This document shows positions 61,484 to 64,000 of a stretch of DNA of 64,000 bases, in pieces. Source of the stretch: Symbiodinium natans. Its lineage: Eukaryota; Sar; Dinophyceae; Suessiales; Symbiodiniaceae. The stretch lies in assembly GCA_905221605.1 (NCBI GenBank), contig CAJNDS010001247.1, forward strand, positions 576,995 to 640,994, in the 5' to 3' direction. A model generated the notes under the pieces. That model was not told the origin of the DNA. It searched no databases and saw only the letters and a list, made by a program, of their open reading frames with translations. Each line of letters starts with the position of its first letter. Within the stretch, counting starts at the first letter, position 1. The position numbers were made by a program, and so were the translations under genes.

Positions 61484-62279
61484 ATTTTTAAACTTGAATG
61501 GGTCTGGGGGGCCTGGGCTTTTACTTCGAAGATTCTCAAGATTTTAGAAGTCATAAAATAAATGTGGAGGGCCCCTGGCCCACCCAATTCCTTAATATCT
61601 TTGCAAACTGAACTGGGAAGCGCCCCAGTTTTTTGGGGGGTTTCAAAGTTTGTTAAAAGCCTTCAAATCCTTTAAAGTCATTAAACAATTAAATGGGAAA
61701 GGGGCCCAGATGTATTTTCAGGATTTTAAAAGTTTTAGGAATTTAAATGGGTATGGGGGCGCCGGGGGCCCTTCCCATTTAGACGTTTGAAGATTCCCAT
61801 TCTTTTTTTCAAGATTTCAAGGTTTTTCAGTTTTTTGTTTTTTAAGTGAATGGGTGCGGTGCCCGGATTTTTTAGGACGCAAAGCTTTTTAAAAGCATGG
61901 AAAAAACCTTTAAAGTCTTTAAACAACCCAATGGGAAAGGGGCCCGGATGTTTCTTTTTTACGGATTTTAAAGATATGTAGTAATTTAGATGGGTATGGG
62001 GGCGCCCAGGGCCCTTCCCATGTAGATATTTTGAGATTCAAATTATATTTTGTTCTAGATTTTCAGGACTTTAAGTTGACAGTACATGGGTCCGGCGGAG
62101 GCAGAGGTTCTCGCATTATTTTTTAAGGGTTTGAGAAAAAAAAAAAAAGGCTTTTGAAATCTATAAAACCTTTGAAAAATTGAATGGGAAGGGCACCCGG
62201 GCCCCCCCCAGACCAATTTATGTTCTTGAAATCTTCAAAAACCTTAAACTCATGTGAAAACACTATCCGAGCCGGTCCG

Positions 62280-63060
62280 AGCCCCTTCCAATTTAGATGT
62301 TGTTAAGTGTTTTAAAGATTCTAAAGGCGTTTAAGAATCATTGAAACCCTTATAAGAAATCCGGGCCCCTGCCCATTGAATGTTTTTAGGATTTGACGAA
62401 TTTTAAGAATTCCTAAAAACTAGGGTCCAGGCTTGTCTTTGTCTTTGGGGTTTGCGGTCTGGGTTTTAGGTCGGGCTTCTTCGGGGCTGCATACCCTAGC
62501 CCAAAAAAGGCTAACTTTTCTTGCAATAGGATTGTATGTAGCCAAAAAGGTTAAAGGTTAACTACCCAGCCCCTAAGGCTTCAGGATTGGCTTGGGGAGG
62601 GGGGGGGGGTTAGGGAACCCTAAACCCTAACCCTAAACCCTAAACCCTTTTAGGAGCCGCGGGTTGAAGTTTTCGGGTTTTTGGGCTCAGAGATCAGGAT
62701 CCAGGCTCCAGGATTTAGGGATTAGGATATTTGCGGGCTTCTGGTTTTTAGGGCTGGAGGCTATAAACCCTAAACCCTCAACCCTCAACCCTAAACCCTA
62801 AGCTGGGGTCCGTGCAAAAGTCCTCTCCCAGCGTCGCAGCAGAGTCCTCCTGGATGGACGCACCTGCCTGGCCAGAGACAAGGTTCTGCTCAGAGTCTTG
62901 AACCTAGTCGTGGGTTTAGGGTTTGGGTTTAGGGTTTGGGGCTTGGGGCTTCGGGTTCAAGGCCTGGGATTTAGGGAACTACTGGGCACCCAAGAACACT
63001 ATGGCCAGTTCTCCACATCAGGCCCCCTTTACAGGTTTGGCATGCGGCTAATCATGGTAT
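62280..63060. other. Eroded repeat and spacers with short arrays
   Basis: 62,280-62,450 looks like a decayed unit of the ~250 bp repeat. 62,450-63,060 contains short CCCTAAA (62,615-62,650, 62,765-62,800) and TTTAGGG-like (62,910-62,955) tracts between unique spacers. No gene recognised. Confidence 0.6.
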
Positions 63061-63455
63061 AGGGTTTCAACCCCGAACCCGGAGCCTTAACCCTAGACCC
63101 TAGACCCTGAACCCCAAACCCCAAACCCTCCAAACCCTCTAAGCCCTAAACGCTAAACCCTCCGAACCCCAAACCCCAAACCCCAAACCCCAAACCCCAA
63201 ACCCCAAACCCTAAACCCTCCAAACCCTCTAAACCCTCTAAGCCCTACACCCTAAACCCTCCGAACCCCAAACCCCAAACCCCAAACCCCAAACCCTCCA
63301 AACCCTCCAAACCCTCTAAACCCTCTAAACCCTCTAAACCCTCTAAACCCTCTAAGCCCCAAACCCCAAACCCCAAACCCCAAACCCCAAACCCCAAACC
63401 CCAAACCCCAAAACCCAAACCCCAAACCCCAAACCCCAAACCTAACAGGACTAGT
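63060..63455 (-). repeat. CCCCAAA array with CCCTCTAAA patches
   Basis: Mostly CCCCAAA heptamers, with 9-mer patches CCCTCTAAA and CCCTCCAAA (63,120-63,145, 63,215-63,260, 63,290-63,355). The other strand is TTTGGGG, strongly quadruplex-prone. Confidence 0.95.
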
Positions 63456-63524
63456 GGTGGGAAATCGAGTCCTGCTTGCACCGGCCCAGTAGCTCCACCA
63501 GGCGATCCTGGACCTCGGGTTTAG

Positions 63525-64000
63525 GGTTTAGGGGTATGGGGTTTAGGGTTTAGGGTTTAGGGGTTTAGGGTTTAGGGGTTTAGGGTTTAGGGCTTCGGTT
63601 TGTTTAGGGTTTAGGGGTTTAGGGTTTCGGTTTGTTTAGGGTCTAGGGGTTTAGGGGTTTAGGGGTTTAGGGGTTTAGGGGTTTAGGGGTTTAGGGGTTT
63701 AGGGGTTTAGGGGTTTAGGGGTTTAGGGGTTTAGGGGTTTAGGGGTTTAGGGGTTTAGGGGTTTAGGGGTTTAGGGGTTTAGGGGTCTAGGGGTTTAGGG
63801 GTTTAGGGGTTTAGGGGTTTAGGGGTTTAGGGGTTTAGGGGTTTAGGGGTTTAGGGGTTTAGGGGTTTAGGGGTTTAGGGGTTTAGGGGTTTAGGGGTTT
63901 AGAGGTTTAGGGGTTTAGGGGTTTAGGGGTTTAGGGGTTTAGGGGTTTAGGGGTTTAGGGGTTTAGGGGTTTAGGGGTTTAGGGGTTTAGGGGTTTAGGG
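63525..64000 (+). repeat. TTTAGGGG 8-mer array running off the window
   Basis: An irregular TTTAGGG/TTTAGGGG mixture to about 63,640, then about 45 TTTAGGGG octamers with only two visible variants (TCTAGGGG near 63,783 and a TTTAGAGG-type unit near 63,900). The array continues past the right edge. Confidence 0.97.

Larger units (their letters stand above)
60601..62280 (+). repeat. ~240-260 bp tandem repeat, interrupted by an insertion
   Basis: Units share the anchor TTAAACAA...AATGGGAAAGGGGCCCGGATG. The anchors are at about 60,602 (TTAACAAATTAAGTG, AAGGGGCCTGGATGTTT), 61,682, 61,920 and 62,172. Other common phrases are AATGGGTATGGGGGCGCC, GGGCCCTTCCCAT and AGATTCCCATT-like. Without the 60,664-61,469 segment and one 14 bp direct repeat, the first period becomes about 261 bp, in line with about 238 and 254 for the next ones. 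Confidence 0.7.

Overview
This looks like a gene-poor, repeat-dominated piece of a eukaryotic nuclear genome. Hundreds of blocks of the heptamer TTTAGGG (or its complement CCCTAAA) run through almost the whole window in both orientations. They are separated by spacers of roughly 50-300 bp. TTTAGGG is the telomere repeat of plants, many green algae, dinoflagellates and apicomplexans. The base composition, the absence of compact genes, a DDE transposase resembling the Kyakuja-Dileera-Zisupton (KDZ) group and the style of the few coding scraps make a dinoflagellate or related alveolate my best guess. That is an inference, not a demonstration. I saw no rRNA, no convincing tRNA, no CRISPR array and no intact cellular gene.

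Layout. 1-45,630 is a mosaic of interstitial telomere-like arrays, short spacers and many 80-220 bp hairpin (MITE-like) elements. The hairpins fall into at least eight families with recognisable terminal inverted repeats (TIRs). The mosaic is broken by a ~150 bp degenerate repeat (6.5-7.1 kb), a composite hairpin region (26.2-27.0 kb) and spacers without arrays (36.7-38.1 and 39.9-40.5 kb). 45,631-48,145 is a ~2.5 kb DNA transposon inside a telomeric array. It has TIRs, a tandem 181 bp palindromic repeat and a 437-codon transposase frame. 48,146-52,880 returns to mosaic. 52,880-56,000 is the longest array-free stretch and holds a decayed minus-strand coding region and a dispersed short motif. 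58,045-59,751 is a fold-back-like element with ~185 bp TIRs, and a third copy of that TIR stands alone at 26,212. 60,600-62,400 is a ~240-260 bp tandem repeat into which an ~806 bp segment carrying a broken minus-strand reading frame has inserted, leaving a 14 bp direct repeat. The window ends in CCCCAAA and TTTAGGGG arrays that run off the right edge.

How the parts relate. The most informative observation is that several telomere-like arrays lie inside hairpin elements whose uninterrupted relatives are also in the window. This allows empty-site versus filled-site comparison. The junctions fall at GGGT/ACCC-like bases. The reverse also occurs: one hairpin and the 2.5 kb transposon sit inside telomeric repeats. 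The array unit often switches locally to a homogeneous variant (TTTTAGGG, AGTTTAGGG, GTGTTTAGGG, TTTATAGGG, CTTAGGG, TTTGGGG, TTTAGGGG), so local expansion has acted after seeding. All functional statements rest on reading the sequence by eye; no searches were run.
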